Shown here piece by piece: positions 31,419-39,595 of a DNA stretch of 64,000 nucleotides. This DNA is from Lewinellaceae bacterium (GTDB taxonomy: Bacteria; Bacteroidota; Bacteroidia; Chitinophagales; Saprospiraceae), in NCBI GenBank assembly GCA_016712415.1, contig JADJRC010000001.1:496001-560000 (forward strand), read 5' to 3'. Below the pieces are notes generated by a model, which worked only from the letters and a program-made list of their open reading frames with translations, did not search any database and was not told the origin of the DNA. The position numbers and the translations under genes were made by a program. The first letter of the stretch is position 1; each line of letters begins with the position of its first letter.

Positions 31419-32513
31419 TCACACCCCCTCCAGGCTCTTCCACAATTTCAACTCACCCATGACGATCAGTCCAAGAGCGGCCAGAAATACCAGGCCGGCG
31501 CCCTGAACGAGTAAATCGCCCGGGATGGATACAAACAGCGGCAGCAGAATGGACAAGGCAAAAACGCCGAAAACGATATAAATGCCCGTTTGCACTTCCT
31601 TCAGCCCGTCGGCCCTGGTTTTGTAGTACTTATGCGGAAACAGCCGCTTGTCGAGGTACACAAACAGGCGGTCCTGCAGAATACCGATCAGGATAATGAG
31701 CAACAGCACGGCAAACACCTTGTCGGTCTTGTCGCGCCGTGCCAGCCAGTAGATCAGCGATCCCAGACCGCCGGTGTTGTTCAAAATCTCGGCGATGATG
31801 ATATACGTCCATGAAATGGCGGTGAGTACGCGCAAGTCTTCCATAAATTTGGAAAAAACAGAGGGAAAGTACACTGCGCGAAGGGTTTGCCAGTTGCCGG
31901 CGCCGAGCGTATAACTCGTTTGCAGGTGTACATCTTCCACCTCACGGATGCGCTGCACAATCACCGGAATCATATAAACCAGTATGCCGAAGGCCAGAAA
32001 AGCCACTTTCATGCCGTCGCCGAGCCCGAACCAGAGCATAAACAGTCCGGTCAGTGCGGAGATGGGCAGGTAGCGCATGGCATCGACCGGTTTGGCAAAC
32101 AGGCCGTTAAACAGCGGTATAAAGCCGATCAGGCCGCCTATCAAAAACGAAATCAGGATTGCCCAGAAATAGCCCTTCAGATTCAGCCAAACGGAATGAA
32201 GGGTGTGTTTGATCATATTGTCTTCTTCCAGCAGTTTCGGATAGGCCTGCACCACGTGCAGGGGCGTCGGCAGTATTTTGTAAATCTTGCCCACCTGTCG
32301 CGCGTTGACAAACAGGATACTGTCGGCACGCAGGAGCGAATCGCGGTTGAGGTTTTGCAGGGCCGGATCATCGAGATTCGGCGCGCGATAGTCGAGCGCA
32401 GGTACGGCCAGGATTTCGGCGAGCACCCACCACAAGGCGATCAGCACGGTTCCACCGATGATCCCCAGCACAATGCTCTGGGTTTGTGTTAGTTGTCCTC
32501 TCAGGTCGAACAT
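31419..32513 (-). CDS. ABC transporter permease, nitrate/taurine type, with extra C-terminal helices
   Basis: 364 residues. One N-terminal membrane helix, then a soluble stretch of about 60 residues (YRAPNLDDPALQNLNRDSLL) not usual in SsuC/TauC proteins, then the BPD_transp_1 domain: HTLHSVWLNLKGYFWAILISF, RYLPISALTGLFMLWFGLGDGMKVAF, and the EAA loop TLGAGNWQTLRAVYFPSVFSKF. Two further helices follow (IYIVFGVFALSILLPLFVS and LVFLAALGLIVMGELKLW), about 60 residues more than typical members. First gene of the ABC pair. The inserted soluble segment would lie outside the inner membrane and could stand in for part of a binding protein, but that is only a guess. Confidence 0.85.
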   Translation of the reverse strand: MFDLRGQLTQTQSIVLGIIGGTVLIALWWVLAEILAVPALDYRAPNLDDPALQNLNRDSLLRADSILFVNARQVGKIYKILPTPLHVVQAYPKLLEEDNMIKHTLHSVWLNLKGYFWAILISFLIGGLIGFIPLFNGLFAKPVDAMRYLPISALTGLFMLWFGLGDGMKVAFLAFGILVYMIPVIVQRIREVEDVHLQTSYTLGAGNWQTLRAVYFPSVFSKFMEDLRVLTAISWTYIIIAEILNNTGGLGSLIYWLARRDKTDKVFAVLLLIILIGILQDRLFVYLDKRLFPHKYYKTRADGLKEVQTGIYIVFGVFALSILLPLFVSIPGDLLVQGAGLVFLAALGLIVMGELKLWKSLEGV

Positions 32514-32623
32514 AAGACGTTATTTTCTTCTTAAAGCCGCCGTAAAAATACACGACAACACGATCTGCGCAGGTTTTTAATAGAAACCCTTTGAAAATTT
32601 CCTTCACCACCCGCTTTAAGCCC

Positions 32624-32631
32624 TACATTTG
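32624..32631 (+). promoter_or_regulatory. -7 element of the membrane-bound regulator
   Basis: TACATTTG fits TAnnTTTG; predicted start about 32636, which makes ATG 32665 the first start codon with a signal peptide and rules out the earlier in-frame TTG at 32629. Confidence 0.55.
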
Positions 32632-32664
32632 CATGTGATTGCTTCTCTGAAAACAGTCTGTCCC

Positions 32665-34227
32665 ATGTGCCGGTTGACTCAAATCATTCTTGCTGTGATG
32701 CTCCTGTGTGCGGGCCCCGCCCTGCTTGGGCAAAGCCAGGCACTGCAGGACACACTCAACAGCCGCTTGTCGCTGTTGTCGCAACTGAGCCAGTCGGGCA
32801 ATTACGAACAGGCACAGGTAGAGGCGGAGGCTTACCGCAATTTCCTCAAATTACAGGCCGTTCCGGTGTCGCCCAAAGCCCTGATGCTGATTTCGGGTAT
32901 CTATAAAGCCAATTCGGACGACCGCAGTGCCACGCGATTCCTCGCCGAGGCCGAGCTCGATGCCAGAAAGGATCCCGATCCGTTTTCGAAGGCGGTTTTG
33001 TTGAATGCGCTGGTGCAGGAATGCCGGCGTTGGGACCTGCCCGAACAGGCGCTTACCTGCCAGCAGTTGCTGGCCATAGCGCAGGATTCCATTTCAGCCC
33101 GCAAACGGCGCAGTGCAATACTGGAAATGCAGCATCAACTCGACTCCCTGGCAGCAATCCGGCAAAAAGAGATCGCCGAGCAGTCCAATTACCTGCATTT
33201 CGAACGCGACAAGGCAATGGGGCTGGGGGGCGTCATCCTGCTGGGTTTTCTGATCTTGCTGTTCGCTTATTTCCGGAACACGGAACGTTGGCGTAAACTG
33301 CTGGAAAAGAAAGAGTTGGAGTGGGATATGTTGCGATCCAACCTGCGAAGGGAAGTAGAGGAAAATACCTACGCACAGGTAATGGAAGCCGCTGCGCAGT
33401 CCGATGGACTGGGCGCTCCGGTACAGCCCGACCCATATACTGTTTATCACGGACCAAAACCTGAACAGATCGCATTGCTGATCGAGCCGAACCGCCAGGT
33501 CGTGCTGTACCTCAAATCGCTTTTGTCCGACCGCTTCCAAATCGAAACGGCTTCCACGGCTACCGAAGGCATACAAATGGCAAACGACCTGCTGCCCGAC
33601 CTTGTCGTATGCGACGCGCTGTTGAATGGGAAAACGGGTATCGACGTTGCCAGACAGATCAAACTTTCCCAACGCACCAACCATATTCCGGTCGTTTTGC
33701 TCACCGACAAATTCGGTAACGAGGGCAAACTCGACGCCCTGCGTGCCGGCGCTGAAGCCTGGTTCACCCGCCCGGTGATCGACGATGAATTTGATGCATC
33801 GGTCCAGCGCCTGCTCGACGCCCGCAAAACAAAACACGAGCAGTTCAATCGTTTCCTCCAACTCTATTTTTCTGAATCAAGGCTGTCGCTCGACGATCCG
33901 TTCCTGATCCGTACCGTGCAAATGATCGAACAGCACCTGGCCGACCCGGACTACACGGCAGACGACATTGCCAATAAACTGCAACTGTCTAAAGCCCATT
34001 ATGTCAAGAAATTAAAAGCGCTTACCGGAAAGGAGCCCGTACAGCTCATCCGGGAGATGCGGCTGGAAAAGGCAAAAGTGTTGCTCGAAAAACGCGCCGG
34101 TACCCCGCAGGCTATTTCAGAACTGGTCGGATTCTCCAGTCCGGGCACGTTTGCGCTGGCATTCAAGGAATATTTTGGCGAGAATACCTCCCTTTTGTAT
34201 TCGCTTCCCGGCAACAGGTTGACCTGA
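32665..34227 (+). CDS. Membrane-anchored regulator: helical periplasmic domain, TM, degenerate receiver, AraC HTH
   Basis: 520 residues. Signal peptide MCRLTQIILAVMLLCAGPALLGQ; a periplasmic helical (TPR-like) region to about residue 180; one membrane helix GLGGVILLGFLILLFAYF (about 186-204); a coiled coil; then a receiver fold (about 270-390) and an AraC-family HTH (about 415-520: DDIANKLQLSKAHYVKKLKALTGKEPVQLIREMRLEKAK, then ISELVGFSSPGTFALAFKEYFGE). The receiver keeps Asp317 in LVVCDALLNGKTG but the early acidic pair is replaced by IEPNRQV and the late Lys by Arg (FTRPV), so phosphorylation is doubtful. It resembles a hybrid two-component protein that has lost its kinase. The periplasmic domain may signal directly to a DNA-binding domain held at the membrane. 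Targets unknown. Confidence 0.88.
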   Translation: MCRLTQIILAVMLLCAGPALLGQSQALQDTLNSRLSLLSQLSQSGNYEQAQVEAEAYRNFLKLQAVPVSPKALMLISGIYKANSDDRSATRFLAEAELDARKDPDPFSKAVLLNALVQECRRWDLPEQALTCQQLLAIAQDSISARKRRSAILEMQHQLDSLAAIRQKEIAEQSNYLHFERDKAMGLGGVILLGFLILLFAYFRNTERWRKLLEKKELEWDMLRSNLRREVEENTYAQVMEAAAQSDGLGAPVQPDPYTVYHGPKPEQIALLIEPNRQVVLYLKSLLSDRFQIETASTATEGIQMANDLLPDLVVCDALLNGKTGIDVARQIKLSQRTNHIPVVLLTDKFGNEGKLDALRAGAEAWFTRPVIDDEFDASVQRLLDARKTKHEQFNRFLQLYFSESRLSLDDPFLIRTVQMIEQHLADPDYTADDIANKLQLSKAHYVKKLKALTGKEPVQLIREMRLEKAKVLLEKRAGTPQAISELVGFSSPGTFALAFKEYFGENTSLLYSLPGNRLT

Positions 34228-34243
34228 AATGCAAAGTTAACCG

Positions 34244-35660
34244 TTACAGCGTCTCCTGACGGATCGCACGGTTTTCCCAATAGTTCCAAAGCATCATACA
34301 AGCGGCCAGCGGCAGAAACCAGGCCACCCGCGACTGAAAGCGGTCGCAGATGCTCGCCAGACTCGATGTAACAAACGCATTTGCAACCATACCGCACAGG
34401 AGCAGGCACACGGCGTTCGCCAGAACCGGCCCAAACGGTTCTTTTGTGCGGGCGACAAACAACACAGGAATCGTCAGCAGGCTCAGCAACATAGCCCAGA
34501 AGAACAGGTTGCTGTAAAATTTAAAATCCAGCCCTTGTCCCCAAAGGTTGCCGCATTGCCGGGAAAAACGGTATTCGTTCAATTCATAGGGAAAGTACTT
34601 TGCAACTGCCTGATAGGGAGGACTTTCCGGACTTCGGTACCAGCCGAGTTCGAGTCCCGACCCCACCGAATTTTGCATCAACTGGGCGGGAGTGGAAAGC
34701 AGGCTTTCCCAAACATGGAGCGCCAGGTATTTGGGTGTGGTCAGGGTATTCCACACGATTTTCCCGTATTCTGCTTCCGGGGCTCCCCAGCCGCCTTCTT
34801 TGGCCAGCGGACTGTCCGGGTCCCAGTGGAAATTGCGGCTGTTGGCCGGCAGCGAATCTTTATACTGGCACAGCCGAAAATTCTCGTGTCCGCAATTTTC
34901 ATCGAGATAACGCTTCAACACGCCGTTGTCGAGCAAGCGGCCGATGAGAAAGGTGTAACTGCCCTTGCCCATCGTCCATTGCCGCTCCACAAGCCAGTTG
35001 ACGGAGGGCAAAGTGATGTAGGCTGCTGCGCACCAGAGCAAAACGATGACGGATTTGCGTCCAAAACGGTCGATATGCCGCAAAACCGGTAGACCGGCAA
35101 CCCGCAGCAGCGCGACGGCCAGCAGGGCAACCACGCCGATGAAAAGATTGGAAAAATGTGCTACCGAACAAAAAACAAACAGGATTCCCAGCGCGATCCA
35201 TTGCCACAGCGGCAGGGTTTTGCGCAACAAAACGACGCATACGATCAGTAACAGCACTTCCGTAAACACGTCCGGCATCAACTGACCGCTGTACCAGGCG
35301 ATGGGCGTAAAAGCGCACAACAGCGTCAGTACCAGGAGGAAAGGCACGCTGAGCGCATCGCCGTGCGGAAAAACGGAGCGCCAGAACAGCCGCAGCAGCC
35401 AGGCCAGCGTAAAGCATTGCACCATGACCGGCATCCACAGGGAGAAACCCAGACTTGTGGCCCGGATAAACAGCCCGTACAAAATGGGCCGGTCGGCGGG
35501 AACTTTCCATTCAAAGCCGCTGGACACATAGGTGCCCGTATCAGAAAAACCAGGGGTAGGCATTGAAAAATGCCACACAAAGCAACAGAATTGTTGCGAT
35601 GGCCTGCTCCGTCCATTGCAACTTGAATGGAAAGCGTTGTCCCGTGCTGTTTTTTTCCAT
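34244..35660 (-). CDS. Multipass membrane protein with large periplasmic loop (apparent frameshift near N-terminus)
   Basis: About 470 residues. From ATG 35660 the first frame gives MEKNSTGQRFPFKLQWTEQA, then a membrane helix ending AFFNAYPWFF-stop. One T fewer in the T5 run at about 35545-35551 continues it as FSDTGTYVSSGFEWKVPADRPILYG in the long frame below 35578. The rest has nine or so helices and one roughly 130-residue loop (LLDNGVLKRYLDENCGHENFRLCQYKDSL) with Cys and Trp. The DTGTYVSSG and PADRP motifs after the first helix resemble GT-C-like proteins, but I do not recognise a named family. It follows aspC on the same strand, with a palindrome between them. Confidence 0.65.
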
Positions 35661-35694
35661 CAGGATTGGTCTTGTGTGTGGTCGTAATGATACG

Positions 35695-35712
35695 GCGGAA
35701 TTGGAATTCCGC
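35695..35712. repeat. Palindrome GCGGAATT-GG-AATTCCGC, with flanking GTAC
   Basis: 8-bp perfect stem with a GG loop, followed by TGTACC and enclosed in GTAATG...CATTAC. It lies 12 bases past the aspC stop. Shares its layout (CGG...CCG arms, central GG, GTAC nearby) with the 38250-38310 palindromes. Confidence 0.75.
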
Positions 35713-35723
35713 TGTACCGGGCA

Positions 35724-36932
35724 TTACTTCAATCGGCCCAAAACATCTTTCATTCGGCGGATCGCTTCGCGCAGTTGCTCCTCAGAAGCGGCATAACTCA
35801 GCCGGAAGCAATTGGGATCGCCAAAAGCAGAACCGGAAACCAGCCCCACATAAGCCTGCGACATCACGTAATCGCAGAAGTCGTCGGCATTATGAATGAT
35901 GGTATGACCATCCGACTTGCCAAAATAGGCGCTGATATCCGGAAAAACATAAAAAGCCCCGTCAGGATGGTTGGCCTTGATGCCCGGGATTTCCTCGAGC
36001 ATGGACAAGACGATATCCCGGCGTTCGCGGAATGCTTCGCGCATCGTTTCTGTCGGGCCAAGGTCGCCCGTCAGCGCCACAGCGCCCGCTTTCTGACCGA
36101 ATGAAGAAGCGCCGCTGGTTACCTGCCCCTGAATTTTGGAGCAGGCATCGGCAATATATTTGGGGCCGCCCATATAACCGAGGCGCCAGCCCGTCATGGC
36201 AAAGCCCTTGGCAAAGCCGTTGATGGTGATCGTGCGGTCTTTCACCTGTGGAAAACTGCCGATGCTGACGTGCTCGTGGGTGAAGTTGATATATTCGTAT
36301 ATCTCGTCGCTCACGATCAGGACGTGCTGGTGCGGCGCGATGGCATTGGCGTATGCCTCCAGTTCGTCGCGATCAAACACTGATCCGGTCGGATTGCAGG
36401 GTGAAGAGAACAGGACAAATTTTGTGCGCTCCGTGATGGCAGCGGCAACCTGTTCCGGAGACGGCTTGAAATCGCGGTCAACACCCGCGTAAACCGGTAC
36501 GGGTATGCCGCCGGAGAGTTTTACGATCTCCCAGTAGGATACCCAGTATGGTGCGAGCACAACGACTTCATCGCCCGGATCAAGCAGCGCCTGGCAGAGG
36601 TTGTAGACGGTTTGTTTGGCGCCGTTGCTCACAACGATTTGCTCCGGGCGGTATTCGAGGTGGTTGTCCCGCCTGAACTTTTCGCTGATGGCTTTGGTCA
36701 GTTCGGGGAGGCCTGCAACAGGAGTGTACTTGGTATAGCCGTCTTTAAGCGCCTGATAGGCAGCGTCTTTTATGTGATCGGGGGTGTCGAAATCAGGTTC
36801 GCCAAGGCTAAGGCTGATCACGTCGTGACCGAGCGCCTTGAGTTCACGGGCCATACGGGCCATTTTGAGGGTTTCTGATTCCGCGAGATTCAGGACGCGC
36901 TGAGAAAGGATGTTCTGAGTTGTGGCTGTCAT
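35724..36932 (-). CDS. Class I PLP-dependent aminotransferase, aspartate aminotransferase type
   Basis: 402 residues from ATG 36932; an in-frame extension to 36968 lies upstream of the promoter and is dropped. Transfers the amino group of aspartate (or a related amino acid) to 2-oxoglutarate. Subfamily I-gamma features: SLGEPDFDTPDHIKDAA, YTKYTPVAGLPELTKAI, VVSNGAKQ, APYWVSYWE, SSPCNPTG (Asn), SDEIYE (Asp/Tyr), and the PLP lysine in NGFAKGFAMTGWRLGYMGG (about residue 240), with the carboxylate-binding Arg in CFRLSYAAS. The exact substrate range (aspartate, prephenate) cannot be told by eye. Its stop is 12 bases upstream of a palindrome. Confidence 0.92.
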   Translation of the reverse strand: MTATTQNILSQRVLNLAESETLKMARMARELKALGHDVISLSLGEPDFDTPDHIKDAAYQALKDGYTKYTPVAGLPELTKAISEKFRRDNHLEYRPEQIVVSNGAKQTVYNLCQALLDPGDEVVVLAPYWVSYWEIVKLSGGIPVPVYAGVDRDFKPSPEQVAAAITERTKFVLFSSPCNPTGSVFDRDELEAYANAIAPHQHVLIVSDEIYEYINFTHEHVSIGSFPQVKDRTITINGFAKGFAMTGWRLGYMGGPKYIADACSKIQGQVTSGASSFGQKAGAVALTGDLGPTETMREAFRERRDIVLSMLEEIPGIKANHPDGAFYVFPDISAYFGKSDGHTIIHNADDFCDYVMSQAYVGLVSGSAFGDPNCFRLSYAASEEQLREAIRRMKDVLGRLK

Positions 36933-36955
36933 TTTTGAAACATTAATAACGGACG

Positions 36956-36963
36956 CAAAAGTA
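36956..36963 (-). promoter_or_regulatory. -7 element of the aminotransferase gene
   Basis: TACTTTTG on the minus strand fits TAnnTTTG; predicted start about 36951, about 19 bases before ATG 36932. This places the start codon downstream of the longer in-frame ATG at 36968. Confidence 0.55.
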
Positions 36964-37131
36964 TGCAAAATCGCCCGGGCGGAGCGTTTGATCCAGGGAT
37001 TTCAAATGCCCGGCCGATTCTATGGAAAATACGACCGCTTTTTCTTCAATTTGTTTCAATTTTGTACCGCCCTTGTAAAACCTTTCCTGCAAATCAGAAC
37101 ATTCAATTTCACCAAAAAGAGAATTCACATT

Positions 37132-38136
37132 ATGGCACGACTAACCACCTTTTCCCGCCTGCTGATTACCGCTGCTATCGTTGCGGCCGTCTTCTTCGGC
37201 GTTCGCCATTTTTTTCCCAACCTCGGTAATTCTGATGCCGGTGCACCGCCACCGGTAGAACAGCCTGCCGGCAGCAGCCAGACTCCCGCCACGGGGACCA
37301 GCGGCACAAGCAGCACTTGGGGAAAACAGTCTTCATACACCCCGACCCCCTTCAACTTTACCGCGCCGTTGCCGGCCGGCGGCAAACTGAAAGGGGTGGT
37401 CGAACTGGGGTCCGCCGGATTCAACTCCTTCATTATCAGGATGGACGCTCAAAAAAACTGGAAACTGGAGAAAGCCGAATTCGGAGTCAGCCTTGTTAAG
37501 GAAAACCTGGCAACCGACGATGACATCAAAAGTGGCCTCAAGCGTTTTATCAACGATATGATCAGTTTTGGCGTCGGGAAAAAGGACATTCACTTTGTGA
37601 TCAGTTCGGGCGCCAAAAAAGAGGCCGTCACCCAGCAGATCAGCACGGCATTAAAGGGAATGGGCTATTTTGTCAATGAAGTGACGCCGCAACAGGAAGC
37701 CAAATACGAGCTGCGTGCGGCTCTGCCCGGCGCTTACCAGAGCAGGGGATTTGTCGTGGATATCGGTTCCGGCAACACCAAGATATCCTGGTTGCCAGGC
37801 GGTGCGCTGGAGTCCTATGGCGCAAAGTATTACCAGGATAACATGAGCGATCAAACGGTTTTTCAGGACGTTAAGGGCAAGGCCTCCATGGTGCCTGCCA
37901 ACCTGCGCGGCACGTGCTTTATCATCGGTGGCGTGCCTTATGATCTGGCCAAACAGACGCGCAACGGTAAAGAACGGTACACCCTGCTGAAAGCGCCGGC
38001 CGATTACACCCCCGACGGCGCCAAGCAGAAATCAGGTCTGAACATTTACCAGGCCATCGCCGAGGCAACCGGCTGCAAGCAATTTGTATTTGACTGGGAT
38101 GCGAACTTTACGATCGGGTTCCTGCTGAGCCTGTAA
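37132..38136 (+). CDS. Signal-anchored protein with Ppx/GppA-like (ASKHA-fold) domain
   Basis: 334 residues from ATG 37132 (the frame reaches back to 36922, but that part overlaps the aspC start region and lacks sense). A signal anchor (MARLTTFSRLLITAAIVAAVFFGVRHFF) is followed by a Pro/Ser/Thr/Gly-rich linker (about 30-75). The domain then carries GVVELGSAGFNSFIIRM, IHFVISSGAKKEAV, GFVVDIGSGNTKISWLPGG and GTCFIIGGVPYDLA. These match, in order, the phosphate-1, phosphate-2 and adenosine motifs of actin/Hsp70/sugar-kinase-fold proteins, most like the Ppx/GppA polyphosphatases. The anchor topology would put the domain in the periplasm, unusual for an ATP-using fold. The exact family is not recognised. 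Confidence 0.65.
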   Translation: MARLTTFSRLLITAAIVAAVFFGVRHFFPNLGNSDAGAPPPVEQPAGSSQTPATGTSGTSSTWGKQSSYTPTPFNFTAPLPAGGKLKGVVELGSAGFNSFIIRMDAQKNWKLEKAEFGVSLVKENLATDDDIKSGLKRFINDMISFGVGKKDIHFVISSGAKKEAVTQQISTALKGMGYFVNEVTPQQEAKYELRAALPGAYQSRGFVVDIGSGNTKISWLPGGALESYGAKYYQDNMSDQTVFQDVKGKASMVPANLRGTCFIIGGVPYDLAKQTRNGKERYTLLKAPADYTPDGAKQKSGLNIYQAIAEATGCKQFVFDWDANFTIGFLLSL

Positions 38137-38141
38137 TGTAG

Positions 38142-38389
38142 CGGCACACAAACAGGAGTCATCCCGAATTTTGCAATTGATTTTGGAGAAGTCAAATATT
38201 TACCGATCAGTCGGTTATGTAAAATATTCGACCTGCCAGACAGGGTATGTACGCCGGACTTCCAAGTCCGGCGCCTCCACCACGTTACAACGGACTTGGA
38301 AGTCCGTTGTACATGCACACAGCCTATATCCGACGTTATGGAGGTCGTGTTCGCCTGGAAAATTCGGGATGACTCCTGTTTATGTGCCG
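38142..38389. mobile_element. MITE-like element, 248 bp, 31-bp terminal inverted repeats
   Basis: Outer arms 38142-38172 and 38359-38389 pair at 30 of 31 positions (outer sequence CGGCACACAAACAGGAGTCA). Inside are two strong palindromes: GCCGGACTT/AAGTCCGGC at 38253-38272 and ACAACGGACTT/AAGTCCGTTGT at 38287-38310, themselves mirror-related through flanking TATGTAC/GTACATGC, and a hairpin around CGATCAGTCG near 38200-38215. No open frame is seen inside, so it would need a transposase from elsewhere. It fills most of the 275-base gap between a plus-strand stop (38136) and a minus-strand stop (38412), where it could also terminate transcription from both sides. A clear target-site duplication is not visible. 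Confidence 0.7.
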
Positions 38390-38411
38390 TAACTTTTAGA
38401 AATAACCCCGA

Positions 38412-39182
38412 TCAACGAAGCACCCGCCTGAGCCGGGAATGCGCATCCTGTTTGGGAGCAGATTTGATGCGCAACATGAGCGCAAGGAAGGGAGCGCTGG
38501 CTGCGGGTTTAGGCAGGTTTACATTCCCGCTGTCATTTACAATCCAGTTGTTTTCAATAAAACGGAAGGCATAGCCTACCCGCAGTCCCACAAAAACATC
38601 TTTGTTGCGAACGGGCACGCCCTGTTCGAGGCTCAACCCGAGTTCGCAGACCAGTGGGGCGAGCGTAAACCGTTGTTCTTTTACTTCTGTTGGGGAAGGC
38701 TGGCCGGGGCTGAGCAGATTGTTCAGACCCATTCTGGTCCGTACCGACTGATAACTGACGCCGACGCCTACAAAAGGAAATATCTTGGAAAGCCTGTTTT
38801 GGGGCAGCACGTCGAGCAACATTCGCGACCGCAGGGCATAATCGCGGAAAACGACCGATTGGCGGTCGATGGCGGTTGTTTTCTGGGAAGAGCCGGAGGT
38901 GAATTCAAGTCCTGCTTCCAGTTGCAGGTGCCGCCAGAAAATGGAAGAGCGGGCTGCAAGGGCCACACAGGGCACCGGCGACTCCAACTCTGGCAAACCG
39001 GCCGCACTCAGGGAGCGGTTCATTTCCTCAAAATCCAGAAAACTGAACCGTGCGCCCGCGCCATAATCCCAGTCGCATTTTGGCTGAAATACCTCGTATT
39101 TGATATTAAGCGTATCGCGTTGCGCCTTCAGATGAAGCGCACAACACAAGACGATTAAAATAGAACCGGCTTTGATAAACAT
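38412..39182 (-). CDS. Predicted outer-membrane beta-barrel protein
   Basis: 256 residues from ATG 39182 (MFIKAGSILIVLCCALHLKAQ is the signal peptide). The mature part alternates polar/hydrophobic strands ending in aromatic residues: WDYGAGARFSFLDF, CVALAARSSIFWRHLQLEAGLEF, FPFVGVGVSYQSV, LAPLVCELGLSLEQGV, DVFVGLRVGYAFRF. This fits an 8-12-strand outer-membrane barrel. The C-terminus (PFLALMLRIKSAPKQDAHSRLRR) ends in a basic tail rather than a terminal Phe. No substrate call. Divergently placed from the TonB receptor across a 413-base gap. Confidence 0.7.
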   Translation of the reverse strand: MFIKAGSILIVLCCALHLKAQRDTLNIKYEVFQPKCDWDYGAGARFSFLDFEEMNRSLSAAGLPELESPVPCVALAARSSIFWRHLQLEAGLEFTSGSSQKTTAIDRQSVVFRDYALRSRMLLDVLPQNRLSKIFPFVGVGVSYQSVRTRMGLNNLLSPGQPSPTEVKEQRFTLAPLVCELGLSLEQGVPVRNKDVFVGLRVGYAFRFIENNWIVNDSGNVNLPKPAASAPFLALMLRIKSAPKQDAHSRLRRVLR

Positions 39183-39595
39183 CCTGCTTTGTTTTTGTGT
39201 ACCGAGCGATTGCATTCAATTGGCAAGCGGGATGGCCTTGGGGAGGGTTTTTGAAAGGCTGCAGCAAGAAAAACATTTGAAGTCTTTGCACCAGCAAATT
39301 TCGTGCACTTTTTTTCTGCAACGCCTGAAATCACACTTTATAAGGCAACTGTACAGACGACCTTTATCTCAAAGGTAACAATATCAGCCTGCTGTCATAA
39401 CCCTTTCCCGAAAAGTTTAAAGTATTTTAATTTGCACTCCCGGATAAGACGGACGAGAGGAGTTCTGTACCTGACCCGGAAATAAAAGGATCAGATGGAT
39501 TTGGCTGTACAATTTTAAGGCAATTCTAATGCCTTTTTGGGGTTGTTCCGGGAGATTGGGCTGTTTCTTGCAGCGGAAAAATAAAGCATACTGCC
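39183..39595. other. Divergent intergenic region upstream of the TonB receptor
   Basis: 413 bases between an outer-membrane protein gene (minus) and a TonB receptor gene (plus). No gene-like frame. Near the middle (about 39427) there is TTTTAATTTG, a weak -7-like element for the receptor. The part from 39440 to 39595 would be its leader and contains a hairpin with a T-run (39517-39538). No Fur-box or riboswitch consensus could be recognised by eye. Confidence 0.5.
39517..39538 (+). terminator. Possible attenuator hairpin in the TonB-receptor leader
   Basis: AAGGCA (39517-39522), a 7-base loop, TGCCTT (39530-39535), then T's. Stem only six bp, so weak; position about 60 bases before the receptor ATG would fit attenuation. 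Confidence 0.3.

Noticed and set aside
39440..39595. Riboswitch in the leader of the TonB receptor gene
   Set aside because: I could not find cobalamin, FMN, TPP or similar core motifs; only a weak hairpin with T's is present.
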